The notes under the pieces: model-generated
Told to the model about the DNA's origin: nothing
The model's input: the letters and a program-made list of their open reading frames with translations, nothing else
Databases searched by the model: none
Shown here: in pieces, positions 7,926-15,636 of the stretch
Layout of the letters: each line of letters opens with the position of its first letter
How positions within the stretch are numbered: position 1 is the stretch's first letter
Program-made: the position numbers and the translations under genes
DNA from: an uncultured Clostridia bacterium
GTDB taxonomy: Bacteria > Bacillota_A > Clostridia > TANB77 > CAG-508
Assembly: GCA_947624715.1 (NCBI GenBank)
Contig: CANQLO010000005.1
Coordinates: 1-64,000, forward strand
Reading direction: 5' to 3'
DNA: 64,000 nt

Positions 7926-9183
7926 ATGAGAAATACTCAAAAAACAAAGGTATTAAAAGAGCAAAATAAAACAAAACAGGTAAACATGAAAGAAAAACGG
8001 AATTACGCTTATAGCGCTTGTCGTAACCATAATAATTCTGTTAATACTAGCAGGAGTGACATTAAATCTAGCATTAGAAGATGGAGGATTAATAAATACA
8101 GCAAAAAAAGGAATAGAAGAACATGATAAAGCAAGTCAAAAGGAAAAAGAAGAATTAACTGGTGCAGCGGGAATGATACAAAATTTAATAGATGGATTAG
8201 GAAGTGCAGGAGGAACAACACCAGTTACCCCGCCAACACCACCAAAGGCAGACATACCATCCGAAATGGAAATAGGAGATACAGTAAATTATACACCAAA
8301 AACAACAACTACAAGTTATGAATTGCCAACAAATAAAAGTGGGTATACATCGGTTCAAAATGTAGCCCAACAAACATACACATGGAAAGTATTGAGTATA
8401 AATGACGATTCAGTAGATATAATGGGAGTACCAACATCATCAATGCTAACAGTATATTTTAGAGGAGCAACAGGATATAATAATGGAGTGTATGTATTAG
8501 ATGAAATGTGTAAAGAATTATATTCAAATAGTGACTTGCAAACAGAAGCAAGAAGTCTAGATTTACAAGATATAGAGTCAAAAATGAATGCTAAAGGAAT
8601 TGAAGCAAGGGGTAACTATGTAGAGAGTGGTAGTGGTACAATATATGGAGATACAAAAGATTATACAGCAAGTGGGTATAGATGGTATCCAAACTTAGCA
8701 AAATATGAAAATACATTAGGAATAGATGATGGAGGATTAAAAACAGATGGAATAGGGGAAAGCGATGACGGAACAAATTTAGCAGGACAAATAACAATAC
8801 CATTGTTGGAGGAAGATGTAAGTAGTTCTGGTTCTGGACATTATACAAGTTCAAAAACCCAAGCAAGTAGTAAAATAACAGTAAAACAGAATCATTATTA
8901 TTTTAGTTCACCAAGTGCATATTTTGATGATAGTAAATTTTATAACTTAATTTTTGGAACAGGAACTTCTTATTGGCTCGCTTCTCGTTATTCTATGTGC
9001 GACTCAAGCTCTGCGACTTTCGGGCTTCGCTACGTGAACAAGGCTACCCTTAGCGGCCCTATCATGTTCCGCTCGGGTGATCTCACTAACAGCCCCACCT
9101 ATCGCGTGGCGCCGGTAGTTTCTCTAAAATCTAATATCCAATATACAAGTGCAGGAGAGGGAGTTTGGGACATCGAAGGATAA
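7926..9183 (+). CDS. Pilin-like variable surface protein 3 (different C-terminal domain, +1 frameshift)
   Basis: Read as 7926-7997 joined to 7999-9183 (418 aa), skipping C7998. The N-terminal 130 residues match protein 2: leader, GITLIALVV helix and a TTPVTPP linker. The rest is unlike proteins 1 and 2. It carries MEIGDTVNYTPK, YTWKVLSIND and SVDIMGV, and ends YWLASRYS...ATFGLRYVN...VAPVVSLKSN. This is the YWLASR/RPVVSLK type of C-terminal domain also found as a DGR target. Its GC-rich segment is 8968-9120. Likely a secreted or pilus-associated binder. The shared 5' half with exchanged 3' half indicates modular swapping. Confidence 0.7.
7998..7998 (+). other. Putative +1 frameshift site (AAA-C-GGA), pilin 3
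   Basis: Same heptamer as 764 and 4053; C7998 lies between AAA (K) and GGA (G). Confidence 0.65.
8968..9120 (+). other. DGR-type variable region of pilin 3
   Basis: GC-rich island coding YWLASRYSMCDSSSAT and on to RVAPVVSLKS, with NNC codons (TGC, GAC, AGC, TTC, CGC, TAC, ACC, ATC, CTC). Family members usually read RPVVSLK; here the R before PVV is an A (GCG). Confidence 0.55.
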
Positions 9184-9547
9184 GGTAAATAAGGAAGTAT
9201 AGAGTAAAAAAACTGGGTGGAGGCCTTTGTGCTCCGTCCAGGAACGATACAACTGGAGCTCTGTCAATGGGGACGGAGGTTTTTGACAGCATGAGCTTGA
9301 AATCTTAACTTTTTAGAGTTGTTTTTCTACTATATAAAATCATAATTATATAGTAGGAGGACTCTTTTTTTAGTTAAAAGTGTCAATGTCAATAGGGACG
9401 GAGGTTTTTGACAGCATGAGCTTGAAATCTTAACTTTTTAGAGTCGTTTTTCTACTATATAAAATCATAATTATATAGTAGGAGGACTCTTTTTTTAGTT
9501 AAAAGTACAAGTCCTAATGAATAAAATTATTTTCAGGAGGATTTTGT
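9184..9547 (+). terminator. Tandem REP-like/terminator repeat after pilin 3
   Basis: No gene. Two 118-bp units, 9263-9380 and 9388-9505, differ at two bases as far as I compared. Each has a CTGTCAA / TTTGACAG-type hairpin around GGGACGGAGG. Each also has a strong terminator: AGAGT ... CTACTATATA / TATATAGTAG ... ACTCT, T-run, at 9315-9371 and 9440-9496. An AGGAGG site follows for the small ORF at 9548. Confidence 0.65.
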
Positions 9548-9676
9548 ATGAATGAAAAAATTATTTTTAATGTAAAGGAATTATATAAAAGTAAAAATGA
9601 AAAGGAAATAAAAGAAAAAATAACTGTTATTATAAATAAACTAATAAAAAATGAATTCTCCAAAAACATTGATTAA
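9548..9676 (+). CDS. Small 42-aa protein upstream of the recombinase
   Basis: ATG 7 bases after CAGGAGGA; product starts MNEKIIFNVKELYKSKNEKE and is Lys/Ile-rich, ending in FSKNID. No recognised domain. Its place just upstream of the recombinase makes a role in recombination control possible (excision factors of serine recombinases are often tiny and unconserved), but this is only positional inference. Confidence 0.5.
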   Translation: MNEKIIFNVKELYKSKNEKEIKEKITVIINKLIKNEFSKNID

Positions 9677-9690
9677 CTACTAAAAAATAA

Positions 9691-9739
9691 GTATAATTTA
9701 TTATACAAAATGAGTAGTTTACCAATTAGGAGGTAAACT
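9691..9739 (+). promoter_or_regulatory. Hairpins in the recombinase leader, one covering the ribosome site
   Basis: GTATAA (9691-9696) can pair with TTATAC (9701-9706). AGTTTACC (9716-9723) can pair with GGTAAACT (9732-9739), which includes part of the AGGAGG of the recombinase gene. This could limit recombinase translation. Confidence 0.45.
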
Positions 9740-9740
9740 T

Positions 9741-11327
9741 ATGAAAGTTGCAATTTATGTGCGTCTTTCACGAGAAGATGAAAATAAATCAATCAAAGAA
9801 TTAGACAGTGAAAGTATCCAAAATCAAAAATCTATGCTCATTAATTATTCTATAGAAAGAGGGTGGGATATATATAAAATTTACTGTGATGAAGATTATT
9901 CTGGAATAGATAGCAAAAGACCTGAATTCAATAAATTATTAGTTGATGGCGAAAATCATAAATTTGATATAGTACTCTGCAAAACACAAAGTAGATTTAC
10001 TCGTGATATGGAAGTAGTTGAAAAATATTTACATAATAAATTTATAGAGTGGAATATTAGATTTATAAGTTTAGTAGATCATGTTGACACTCTTGATAAG
10101 GGTAATAAAAAATCAAGACAAATAAATGGACTAGTTAATGAATGGTATTTAGAAGACTTATCTGAAAACATTAAAAAGACATTTGACAATAAAAGAAAAC
10201 AAGGACTTCATATAGGAAGCTTCGTATGTTATGGATATAAAAGAGATAAGGAAAACAAAAATAAGTTAGTAGTAGATAGAGAAGTATCAGGAGTAATTAA
10301 AGAAATATTTAATTTATATGAAAACGGATATGGAATAAGTAAAATCGCTACACAGCTAAATAATGAAAAAATTTTAACACCAACTAGATATAAAATGTCA
10401 AAAGGACTTAATTTTAAAAATAACGGAAAAAATAATTATTATTGGAGTGAATCTACAATAACTAAAATATTAAAAAATCAAATGTATATTGGAAATATGG
10501 TACAAGGATATAATAAAAAAGTAAGCTACAAATCCAAAAAGAAAATTACAATTCCAACCAATAAAAGAATTATAGTAGAAAACACTCATGAAGCTATTAT
10601 ATCAAAAGAGCAGTTTAATAAAGTACAGGCTTTATTTAGAGAAAGAACTAGAAAATGTAAAAATGGAGAAAAACATATTTTTGCAAATAAACTAATATGC
10701 AAAGACTGTAAAAACAAAATGTATAAATGTCAAAATTCAAAAGGATATACATTTTTTTCATGTAAGTTTTCAAAAAAATTATATGGAAATTGCACAAGAC
10801 ACTCTATTGGATATGATAAGTTAAAGGAAATAATAGAAAACAAAATAAGAGAAAAAATAATTAAGTATTATGATTTTAATAATATACCAGATGACTTATT
10901 TATTATAAATGATAATAAATTAAAATGTGATAATCTACAAAAAGAAAAAGCTATGCTATTAAAAGAAATGAATGATATAAATAAAGCAATAAAAGAACTT
11001 TATATTGACAAAGTAAATGGAAAAATTACAGAAAATACTTTTGAAGACTTAAATAAATCTTTTTTATCAGATAAAGATAATAAACAAAAAGAAATAAGAA
11101 GGATTGAAAATGATTTATTAAAACTAAAAGAAAAAGAAACAAACAGTAAATTTATAAAAGAAAATAAGGAAAGAATAATTAGTAAATATAAAGAATTTAA
11201 CATACTTAATTTTGAAGTAGTAAATGAGTTTATAGATTTTATAGAAATTGGAGAAAAAGAAAAAATAAAAACAGATTCAAGTGAAAGAAAAGAAAAACAG
11301 GATGTTATAATTCATTGGAATTTTTAA
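9741..11327 (+). CDS. Large serine recombinase (SpoIVCA-like)
   Basis: 528 aa. The N-terminal resolvase domain begins MKVAIYVRLSRED, with the nucleophile Ser10, and has the DEDYSG, SRFTRD and arginine positions of the family. A recombinase domain follows (about residues 160-300, with GYGISKIATQLN and KNQMYIGN). Then comes a zinc ribbon (CKDCKNKMYKC, then C at about 350 and 361) and a long coiled coil from about 395. This architecture cuts and rejoins attachment sites by a 2-bp staggered exchange, typical of skin-type elements, Tn4451-like transposons and phages. It is the obvious agent for insertion and excision at the CATGGTGTAG repeats. It is 0.9 kb from the right end, pointing toward it. 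Confidence 0.92.
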   Translation: MKVAIYVRLSREDENKSIKELDSESIQNQKSMLINYSIERGWDIYKIYCDEDYSGIDSKRPEFNKLLVDGENHKFDIVLCKTQSRFTRDMEVVEKYLHNKFIEWNIRFISLVDHVDTLDKGNKKSRQINGLVNEWYLEDLSENIKKTFDNKRKQGLHIGSFVCYGYKRDKENKNKLVVDREVSGVIKEIFNLYENGYGISKIATQLNNEKILTPTRYKMSKGLNFKNNGKNNYYWSESTITKILKNQMYIGNMVQGYNKKVSYKSKKKITIPTNKRIIVENTHEAIISKEQFNKVQALFRERTRKCKNGEKHIFANKLICKDCKNKMYKCQNSKGYTFFSCKFSKKLYGNCTRHSIGYDKLKEIIENKIREKIIKYYDFNNIPDDLFIINDNKLKCDNLQKEKAMLLKEMNDINKAIKELYIDKVNGKITENTFEDLNKSFLSDKDNKQKEIRRIENDLLKLKEKETNSKFIKENKERIISKYKEFNILNFEVVNEFIDFIEIGEKEKIKTDSSERKEKQDVIIHWNF

Positions 11328-11435
11328 AAAATAAACAAAATTCAAAAATATTATGTAAAATATGGAAAAAGTATAGCAATTCATAAAAATATATGATATA
11401 CTATTTTTAAGTTTGAGAGAAAGGAGACTAAAAAT

Positions 11436-11648
11436 ATGGCAGATGTAAAACAACGAATGATAGATATTGTTAATTCTGTACCTGATAATTATTTTGATGG
11501 TTTAAAACCAACAGAAATGGTATTTAAACTTATGATGGAATATATAAAAAGATATGGTGAAGATGAAACAACTATTATTCCAGGTACTGATAAGCATTTT
11601 AATTATGAAACTTTAAAAGAAATGCTTGAAAACAAAAGTCCAAATTGA
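11436..11648 (+). CDS. Small 70-aa protein (unknown)
   Basis: MADVKQRMIDIVNSVPDNYF and on, preceded by AAAGGAG. Predominantly helical, acidic, no recognised domain. It leads a three-gene run with the toxin pair behind it (15-base gap), so it may be an extra antitoxin or regulator. Unknown function. Confidence 0.6.
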   Translation: MADVKQRMIDIVNSVPDNYFDGLKPTEMVFKLMMEYIKRYGEDETTIIPGTDKHFNYETLKEMLENKSPN

Positions 11649-11664
11649 GAGGAGGTTATATAAA

Positions 11665-11865
11665 ATGGATTTTATGAAAAAAACTTTAAGTCAAGTTGAT
11701 ACACAAGAAAACACTCTATATGATATAATTTACGATTTGTTTTTATTTGCTAAACTTCAAGAAAGTGAAGATAATATAAAAAATGGTAAATTTTGCACAT
11801 TAGAAGATTTAAGAAAACACATTGATGAATTGGAGGCGAAATATGCAAATAATAATATCGGATGA
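11665..11865 (+). CDS. Putative antitoxin of a ParE/RelE-type pair
   Basis: 66 aa from ATG 11665, chosen for the GAGAGGAGG 10 bases upstream; an in-frame ATG at 11626 lacks a site and overlaps the previous gene. It has LYDIIYDLFLFAKLQESEDN followed by LEDLRKHIDELEAKYANNN. The C-terminal helix and the 23-base overlap with the toxin gene fit an antitoxin. Its DNA-binding family is not recognisable. Confidence 0.6.
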   Translation: MDFMKKTLSQVDTQENTLYDIIYDLFLFAKLQESEDNIKNGKFCTLEDLRKHIDELEAKYANNNIG

Positions 11866-12184
11866 TGTAAAGTCTGTGATTATAGACATATTCAACTATT
11901 CATATAATATTTCTGCTAATTATGCAAGTAGAATAGTAAATAAAATATATGAAGCAATTTATGATTTACAAGATTCTCCGTATATTGGTAGATATGTTTC
12001 AGAACTTTCGAACAAGCGTTATCGAGAACGAATTTGTGAAAATTATAGAATAATTTATTTAGTTTCAGAAAAACATAATACTATTTTTATTAGATACATA
12101 ATTAGTGTAAAACAAAATTCTAATTTATTTTTTGAAGTTCATAAAAAAGAAATATTTAATTTTTTAAATCAATTATTTAGTTAA
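11843..12184 (+). CDS. RelE/ParE-family toxin
   Basis: 113 aa from ATG 11843 (TGGAGGCG 5 bases upstream). SDDVKSVIIDIFNYSYNIS, SPYIGRYVSELSNKRYRER and YRIIYLVSEKHNTIFIRYI follow the RelE/ParE fold: two helices then beta strands with basic residues and an IIY strand. Such toxins attack mRNA on the ribosome or gyrase; which applies cannot be told. The gene ends 32 bases before the right repeat and may stabilise the element against loss after excision. Confidence 0.75.
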   Translation: MQIIISDDVKSVIIDIFNYSYNISANYASRIVNKIYEAIYDLQDSPYIGRYVSELSNKRYRERICENYRIIYLVSEKHNTIFIRYIISVKQNSNLFFEVHKKEIFNFLNQLFS

Positions 12185-12201
12185 ATTCTTTTAAGAAATA
12201 A

Positions 12202-12573
12202 TCCAAACCCACCCCACATGGTGTAGATGTATATCCAAGTTCTGCTGCAGGTGTACCTTTTACTGCTGCATATATAGCTGCTAAAGGTGATCCTATTGCA
12301 AACTTACAAGAAGATTTAGCTGCTGAACAAAAAGCTAGAGCTACTTATGAAAAATTGATTGACTTATCTAGAGACAATCCAGATGTTGTTGATGTTCTTA
12401 GATATCTAAGACAAAGAGAAGTTGTTCACTTCCAAAGATTTGGTGAAGCTTTAAGAAATGTTCAAGATTTATTATTACAAAAAAGATGTTTTATGATGAA
12501 TGATGGAACTACTAACGCTAAACTTGTAACTCCATGCAATTCTGAAAATAAAGATGACAAAGATAATAATTAG
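12202..12573 (+). pseudogene. cotJC: cotJC C-terminal segment (interrupted spore-coat gene)
   Basis: The frame is open from the TAA at 12199-12201. CotJC similarity begins at the repeat: HGVDVYPSSAAGVPFTAAYI, then KGDPIANLQEDLAAEQKARATYEKLIDLS, DVLRYLRQREVVHFQRFGEA. These are the metal-ligand and C-terminal blocks of the CotJC/manganese-catalase family (EDxAAEQKARATYE; REVVHFQRF). Without upstream coding it has no start or ribosome site; an internal ATG at 12355 would give only 72 aa. Joined to 188-302 it continues the same protein. The end, NSENKDDKDNN, is lineage specific. Confidence 0.85.
12217..12226. repeat. Right attachment site core (attR-like)
   Basis: CATGGTGTAG, identical to 293-302 and in the same CotJC codon phase. 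Flanking bases differ (CCA before, ATG after), as expected for attL versus attR hybrids. Confidence 0.65.
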
Positions 12574-12583
12574 GTAATCAAAA

Positions 12584-12628
12584 AAGAAGTATTGTCTATA
12601 AATTAACAATGCTTCTTTGATTTTTTTA
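12584..12628 (+). terminator. Terminator of cotJC
   Basis: AAGAAGTATTGT pairs with ACAATGCTTCTTT, followed by a T-run. Confidence 0.8.
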
Positions 12629-12629
12629 T

Positions 12630-12658
12630 TTGACAATATAAGCTTTTAAATGTATAAT
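12630..12658 (+). promoter_or_regulatory. ppaC promoter
   Basis: TTGACA (12630-12635), 17 bases, TATAAT (12653-12658). Confidence 0.75.
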
Positions 12659-12694
12659 GTGTAAGAATATAAAAAGAAAGGACAAAAATTATAT

Positions 12695-13618
12695 ATGGAA
12701 AAAGTATTAGTATTTGGACATAAAAGTCCTGACACAGATTCAATCTGTTCAAGTTTAGTTACAGAAAAACTAGCAAGACATTATGGCTTAGATGCAGAAG
12801 CAGTAAGATTAGGAGATTTAAATAAGGAAACTGAATATATTTTAAATTATTTGGGAGTAGAAGCTCCTAGAAAAATTCTTGAAGTAGAAGAAGGTCAAAA
12901 AGTTGTATTGGTAGACCATAATGAAAAAGAACAAAGTGTAGATGGAAGAGAAAAAGCAGAAGTATTAGGAGTTATAGATCATCATAGAATAGCTGCTTTT
13001 GAAACAGTAACACCTTTATACTATATGGCAAAGCCATATGGTTGTACATCAACAGTACTTTATGAAATATTTAAAAGAGAAGACATAGAAATTGATAAAC
13101 AGACAGCAATACTTATGCTAAGTGCAATAATATCAGACACATTATTGTTAAAATCACCAACTTGTACTGAAAAAGATAGAGAAGCATATAGCAATCTAGA
13201 AAAAATAGCAGGAATAAATGCAGCTGAATATGGATTAGAAATGTTAAAAGCAGGAACAGATTTAAGTATGTATTCTGCAGAGGAAATTATCAATCTTGAT
13301 GCAAAGGAATTTTCACAAAATGGAAAAAAAGCAGTAATATCACAAGTAAATACTGCAGATATAAATGATGTATATGCAAGAAAAGATGAGATAGCTTTTG
13401 CTATGGAAAAACAAATATCTGATAGAAAACTAGATATATACATGTTTCTAGTAACAGATATAATAAATACGAATTCAAAAGCAATAGTTTTAGGAAATGC
13501 AAAAGATGTTGTAGAAAAAGCATTTAATAAGAAATTAGATGAGAATGATTCTATGTTCTTAGAAGGGGTTGTTTCAAGAAAGAAACAAGTAGTTCCTCCT
13601 ATACTAGAAAATTTATAA
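12695..13618 (+). CDS. ppaC: Manganese-dependent inorganic pyrophosphatase
   Basis: 307 aa, the normal length of family II pyrophosphatases, which split PPi to two phosphates in the cytosol and drive biosynthesis. DHH motifs are intact: GHKSPDTDS (N-terminal metal ligands), VLVDHNE, VIDHH, and the C-terminal SRKKQ that binds substrate. No CBS insert, so not the regulated subtype. ATG follows AAAGGAC. Own promoter and a downstream hairpin terminator make it monocistronic. Confidence 0.95.
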   Translation: MEKVLVFGHKSPDTDSICSSLVTEKLARHYGLDAEAVRLGDLNKETEYILNYLGVEAPRKILEVEEGQKVVLVDHNEKEQSVDGREKAEVLGVIDHHRIAAFETVTPLYYMAKPYGCTSTVLYEIFKREDIEIDKQTAILMLSAIISDTLLLKSPTCTEKDREAYSNLEKIAGINAAEYGLEMLKAGTDLSMYSAEEIINLDAKEFSQNGKKAVISQVNTADINDVYARKDEIAFAMEKQISDRKLDIYMFLVTDIINTNSKAIVLGNAKDVVEKAFNKKLDENDSMFLEGVVSRKKQVVPPILENL

Positions 13619-13633
13619 AAATAAATGATTGTG

Positions 13634-13680
13634 TAGCATATAATTAAGCAATATTGCGAATATTATATGCTATATTTTTG
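13634..13680 (+). terminator. ppaC terminator
   Basis: AGCATATAAT pairs with ATTATATGCT around a loop with a smaller inner stem, then a short T-run. Confidence 0.65.
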
Positions 13681-13731
13681 TCTCTTTTTTGAAAATTTGA
13701 CAATAATTGTAAAAAGTAGCAAAAAAGTATT

Positions 13732-13784
13732 GACAAAGAAAAAAATACTATTTATAATATAACCATAATTTGGTATTACCAAAT
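13732..13784 (+). promoter_or_regulatory. Promoter with palindromic operator-like site
   Basis: TTGACA, 17 bases, TATAAT (about 13732-13760). Just downstream, at the expected transcription start, lies the perfect palindrome ATTTGGTA-T-TACCAAAT (13768-13784), well placed for a repressor of the surface-protein gene that follows. Confidence 0.6.
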
Positions 13785-13834
13785 AAAAAATCATATCTGG
13801 CCAAAATATGAAATAAAATGAAAGGAGAATGCGT

Positions 13835-15391
13835 ATGGAGATTAACTTTAAACAAAAGATGAAAATTATATTAGCAATTATTCTCATAGTTACAATTTTG
13901 ATAATGCTAAAGATAAATTTAAACTCAAAAATGAATATTGCAAAAGTAAAAGAAACAACAACTAAATCTTCTATAATAGAGGTACAGGCTGGTAGTAAAG
14001 TGTATGAAGTAAATGATACATCTCAAAAAAATAATATACTGTCTGAAATAGGTAATAGTAAAAAGAAAAAAGATGTTGAAATTATTACAGAAGATACCAA
14101 GGCACCAGATAATATAAGTAATATAGAAACTAAGATACTAGAAGATAATGTAATAATCAGTTTTAACAAACCAAAAGATAATGGAGATAGTTACAAGTAT
14201 ATAGTTGAGAATAACAGTCAAAAAGAGAACTTAGATTTTCACGCAGAATCAGGATTCTTAGGTTACAGTTATAAGGTAAGTAACAATAAAGATGAACAAG
14301 CAGAAAACAAAGTTAATAAAATTGATGATTCTCCAATAATTATTCAAAATTTAGATTGGAACAAAAATTATTATTTACATATTAAGACAGTAGATAATAA
14401 CAATAATTTTTCAGAAAATAAGACATTCAAAATTGATTTACCTTCAAATGGTGTTAATATAGAATATGTTGATTTTAATTCTAATAAAACACTAGCAATC
14501 CCAGAAAAAATATCAGGAATGATAAATGATAATTATAGTGCAAGTAATTTAAGTAAGAATATTGATAATTATACACTTGTGGAAACTACAGGAAATCTAG
14601 AAGGGTTATTACAAAAAGAAGCACTAACTATTAAATATAAATATGCAAAAGTAGAGTCTCTAAATATAAAATATATTGATAAATTAACAGGAAAAGAAAT
14701 TGCTCCTAGCAGTGAAATACAAGGCTATGAAGGAAAGAGTATTAAAATTGTGCCAAAAGAAATAAGTGGTTATGTTTGCGAAAATGTAGTAAATAACATA
14801 AAAATGAATGAGGAAATACATGAAGTAAAGCTTGTTTACAATAAAACTGGCAAAATAATTGTATCATATGTAAATGAACTTACAAATCAAAAACTTTCAC
14901 AAGATGAAATAAAAACTTATTTATATGGAGAAGAATATAATACTATACCAAAGGAATTTGAAAATTATGAATTTACAAAATCATCAGAAAATGTTAATGG
15001 AGTCATTGATGAAGATACAAAATATATTTACTATTATTATAAACCAAGATTTATAATTAACGTAAGATGTGTTGATTTTGATACTAATGAGGTGATTCTA
15101 GAGGAACAATTAGTTGGAAGCAACGAAGGCAATATTAAATATAAAGTTAAGGAGATTGATGGATACAAATTGATTAAAGACATTCAAAATCAAGGAGATG
15201 AAGAAAATAGTATTATTGACGAAATAATACATAGTTTAGATTCAAATGAAAATTTTAATGATATAGATTTAGAAAATTCTTTAACCGAAAATGAAAGAAA
15301 AAACATTAAAGAAGAATATGAAATAGTTATGAACTGTGACAATTCGGACTATATTATATATTATAAAAAAGAAACAAAAGAAAATAATTAA
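13835..15391 (+). CDS. Membrane-anchored surface protein with MucBP-like repeats
   Basis: 518 aa from ATG 13835; the ATG at 13829 is too close to the AAAGGAG site. An N-terminal membrane helix (IILAIILIVTILIMLKI) acts as signal or anchor. A fibronectin-III-like segment follows (about residues 85-200; DTKAPDNISNIETK). Then come about four beta-rich repeats of MucBP type, with phrases like VEYVDFNSNKTL, IKYIDKLTGKEIA, VSYVNELTNQKL and VRCVDFDTNEVI. No LPXTG is seen. Probably an extracellular adhesin held by its N-terminus. Monocistronic. Confidence 0.7.
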   Translation: MEINFKQKMKIILAIILIVTILIMLKINLNSKMNIAKVKETTTKSSIIEVQAGSKVYEVNDTSQKNNILSEIGNSKKKKDVEIITEDTKAPDNISNIETKILEDNVIISFNKPKDNGDSYKYIVENNSQKENLDFHAESGFLGYSYKVSNNKDEQAENKVNKIDDSPIIIQNLDWNKNYYLHIKTVDNNNNFSENKTFKIDLPSNGVNIEYVDFNSNKTLAIPEKISGMINDNYSASNLSKNIDNYTLVETTGNLEGLLQKEALTIKYKYAKVESLNIKYIDKLTGKEIAPSSEIQGYEGKSIKIVPKEISGYVCENVVNNIKMNEEIHEVKLVYNKTGKIIVSYVNELTNQKLSQDEIKTYLYGEEYNTIPKEFENYEFTKSSENVNGVIDEDTKYIYYYYKPRFIINVRCVDFDTNEVILEEQLVGSNEGNIKYKVKEIDGYKLIKDIQNQGDEENSIIDEIIHSLDSNENFNDIDLENSLTENERKNIKEEYEIVMNCDNSDYIIYYKKETKENN

Positions 15392-15430
15392 AGAAAAAAT
15401 TTTAAAATTTAAAATAAAAGATAAGATATA

Positions 15431-15468
15431 AGATTGCTTATGATACAATAAATTATAAGCAATCTTTT
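15431..15468 (+). terminator. Terminator
   Basis: AAGATTGCTTAT pairs with ATAAGCAATCTT, followed by TT; it ends the MucBP-protein transcript. Confidence 0.75.
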
Positions 15469-15566
15469 AAATTCACTAAAAAATATGTATTTCGCTAAAA
15501 ATATATAATTAAATAAAAGCTAAATGTAATTCACTAAAAATTTACATATTTAAAGTAAAAATTGCA

Positions 15567-15595
15567 TTGACAAAAATTTTAGTATTAACTATAAT
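15567..15595 (+). promoter_or_regulatory. Promoter of the ABC exporter operon
   Basis: TTGACA (15567-15572), 17 bases, TATAAT (15590-15595). Confidence 0.75.
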
Positions 15596-15636
15596 AATAA
15601 TGTTGTAATATAATTAAAAGGAGTTTTTAGTTTAAT

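Larger units (their letters stand above)
293..12226. mobile_element. Skin-like cotJC-intervening element (serine-recombinase type)
   Basis: The 11.9-kb insert is bounded by the 10-bp direct repeat CATGGTGTAG at 293-302 and 12217-12226. Both copies sit in the same codon phase (CAT GGT GTA), so recombination between them would restore CotJC as YYTDHGVDVYPSSAAGVPF. The left copy is embedded in an imperfect palindrome with CAGACC (289-294 side) and GGTCTG arms. The element encodes its own large serine recombinase (9741-11327), as skin-type elements do. Cargo is three pilin-like DGR-type targets, a duplicated Cys-rich gene, an aminopeptidase, a RhuM remnant and a toxin module. Sporulation-linked excision is inferred from the interrupted gene; it is not shown. 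Confidence 0.75.

Noticed and set aside
761..8000. Simple sequencing error as the cause of the pilin frameshifts
   Set aside because: The same break is present in three diverged copies and, independently, in uvrA; not excluded without raw reads but unlikely for all four.
1911..9120. DGR template repeat or reverse transcriptase in the window
   Set aside because: No AAC-rich near-copy of the variable regions and no YxDD reverse transcriptase frame was found.
9184..9540. CRISPR-like tandem repeats
   Set aside because: Only two long units with terminators and a 7-base spacer; no short regular repeat-spacer pattern.
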